A DNA stretch of 64,000 bases from Pigmentibacter ruber (GTDB lineage: Bacteria; Bdellovibrionota_B; Oligoflexia; Silvanigrellales; Silvanigrellaceae): assembly GCF_009792895.1 (NCBI RefSeq), contig NZ_WSSC01000001.1, forward strand, positions 372,001-436,000, in the 5' to 3' direction. The translations under genes and the position numbers were made by a program. The notes under the pieces are model-generated. The model worked only from the letters and a program-made list of their open reading frames with translations. It had not been told where the DNA came from and did not search any database. Every line of letters starts with the position of its first letter. The first letter of the stretch is position 1. This document shows positions 63,604 through 64,000 of this stretch, piece by piece.

Positions 63604-64000
63604 TTGAATAAAGATTTAAATCATAATAATATTTTATTTTCTATGCCTGCAGTTTTTTGTGTATTAGATTTAAATCTAAAAATAGTATTTTCCAGTCACT
63701 TATTTAATGCTATTTTTGAATTTCATCAAAAAGATCAACTTAAATTTTCTGAATTTTTATATTCCCATTCTTCATCTCAAGATAAATTAAAGTTGAATCT
63801 TCTGGAAGAAAAAATTAACTTTGTCTTGAAAAATAAAATTCCCACGCATTATTCTATTAAGCTTAAACTAGAAAATGAAGCACTAGTTAATAACAAGTTG
63901 ACTAAAGTTGATTTTAAATTAGCAATAATCCCTGTCTTTTTTGAGGAAAAAATATCTAATATTTTAATTTATTTTGAAAATAGAACGCATAAAAACCATA
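63604..64000 (+). CDS. PAS-like sensory protein, 3' end outside window
   Basis: A TTG start at 63604 follows AGGAG (63593-63597) by six bases, and the frame is open to the window end (132 codons). The start reads NNILFSMPAVFCVLDLNLKI then VFSSHLFNAIFEF, the beginning of a PAS-type sensor domain. A histidine kinase or diguanylate cyclase downstream is likely but not visible. It is in the same direction as the preceding operon, 77 bases away. Confidence 0.6.
   Translation, partial: MNKDLNHNNILFSMPAVFCVLDLNLKIVFSSHLFNAIFEFHQKDQLKFSEFLYSHSSSQDKLKLNLLEEKINFVLKNKIPTHYSIKLKLENEALVNNKLTKVDFKLAIIPVFFEEKISNILIYFENRTHKNH

Noticed and set aside
1-64000. CRISPR arrays, tRNA or rRNA genes
   Set aside because: No regularly spaced short repeats were seen, and no cloverleaf or conserved rRNA segment could be recognised by eye; a covariance-model search would settle it.

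Overview
The window is an AT-rich bacterial chromosome segment with Gram-negative features: lipoproteins, an AsmA-family envelope protein, meso-DAP peptidoglycan recycling and a type II secretion/pilus ATPase N-terminal domain. Many secreted proteins, a LepB-like kinase, a ricin-type lectin, RCC1-repeat secreted proteins and a TcB/SpvB-RHS toxin suggest a host-associated lineage. A member of Bdellovibrionota/Oligoflexia (Silvanigrella-like) would fit, but this is inference: no rRNA or other phylogenetic marker is present.

Layout. 1-6.06 kb: the 3' part of a very large surface protein and a lipoprotein, each with its own terminator. 6.1-7.5 kb: a tandemly duplicated Rpn-type PD-(D/E)XK nuclease locus, with one full gene and one free-standing C-terminal piece. 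7.9-15.4 kb: two copies of a three-gene unit. In each, two small secreted coiled-coil proteins on the minus strand diverge from a large secreted RCC1-repeat protein on the plus strand; the C-terminal two-thirds of the RCC1 genes have been homogenised. 15.4-26.7 kb: a 1384-residue coiled-coil lipoprotein followed by a 2369-residue secreted SpvB/FG-GAP/RHS toxin. 26.7-35.2 kb: a graveyard of exchanged toxin tips and immunity genes, including a decayed barnase-like tip with an intact barstar-like gene, a HINT-type pretoxin remnant, repeated copies of one cassette junction, two immunity-like genes each broken by one TGA, and tandem immunity paralogues. 35.3-37.4 kb: two more Rpn genes close the island.

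38-64 kb is more ordinary: a lectin, a cytochrome c fusion, a LepB-like kinase, ArgR, amino-acid and peptide binding proteins, an MHS-type transporter, two lipoproteins, an operon of DOPA-dioxygenase-like, alpha/beta hydrolase and AsmA proteins, a rhodanese, and an operon with an LD-carboxypeptidase/Mpl ligase fusion, a TPR lipoprotein, a GspE/PilB N-domain protein and a PAS-like protein cut by the window end.

The best candidates for something new are (i) the RCC1/coiled-coil/lipoprotein/TcB-RHS locus as one possible secreted toxin system; (ii) the Rpn genes, each with an internal Shine-Dalgarno and start for its C-terminal domain, a leader hairpin that can hide the main ribosome site, and one copy reduced to just that internal gene; and (iii) the LdcA-Mpl fusion.
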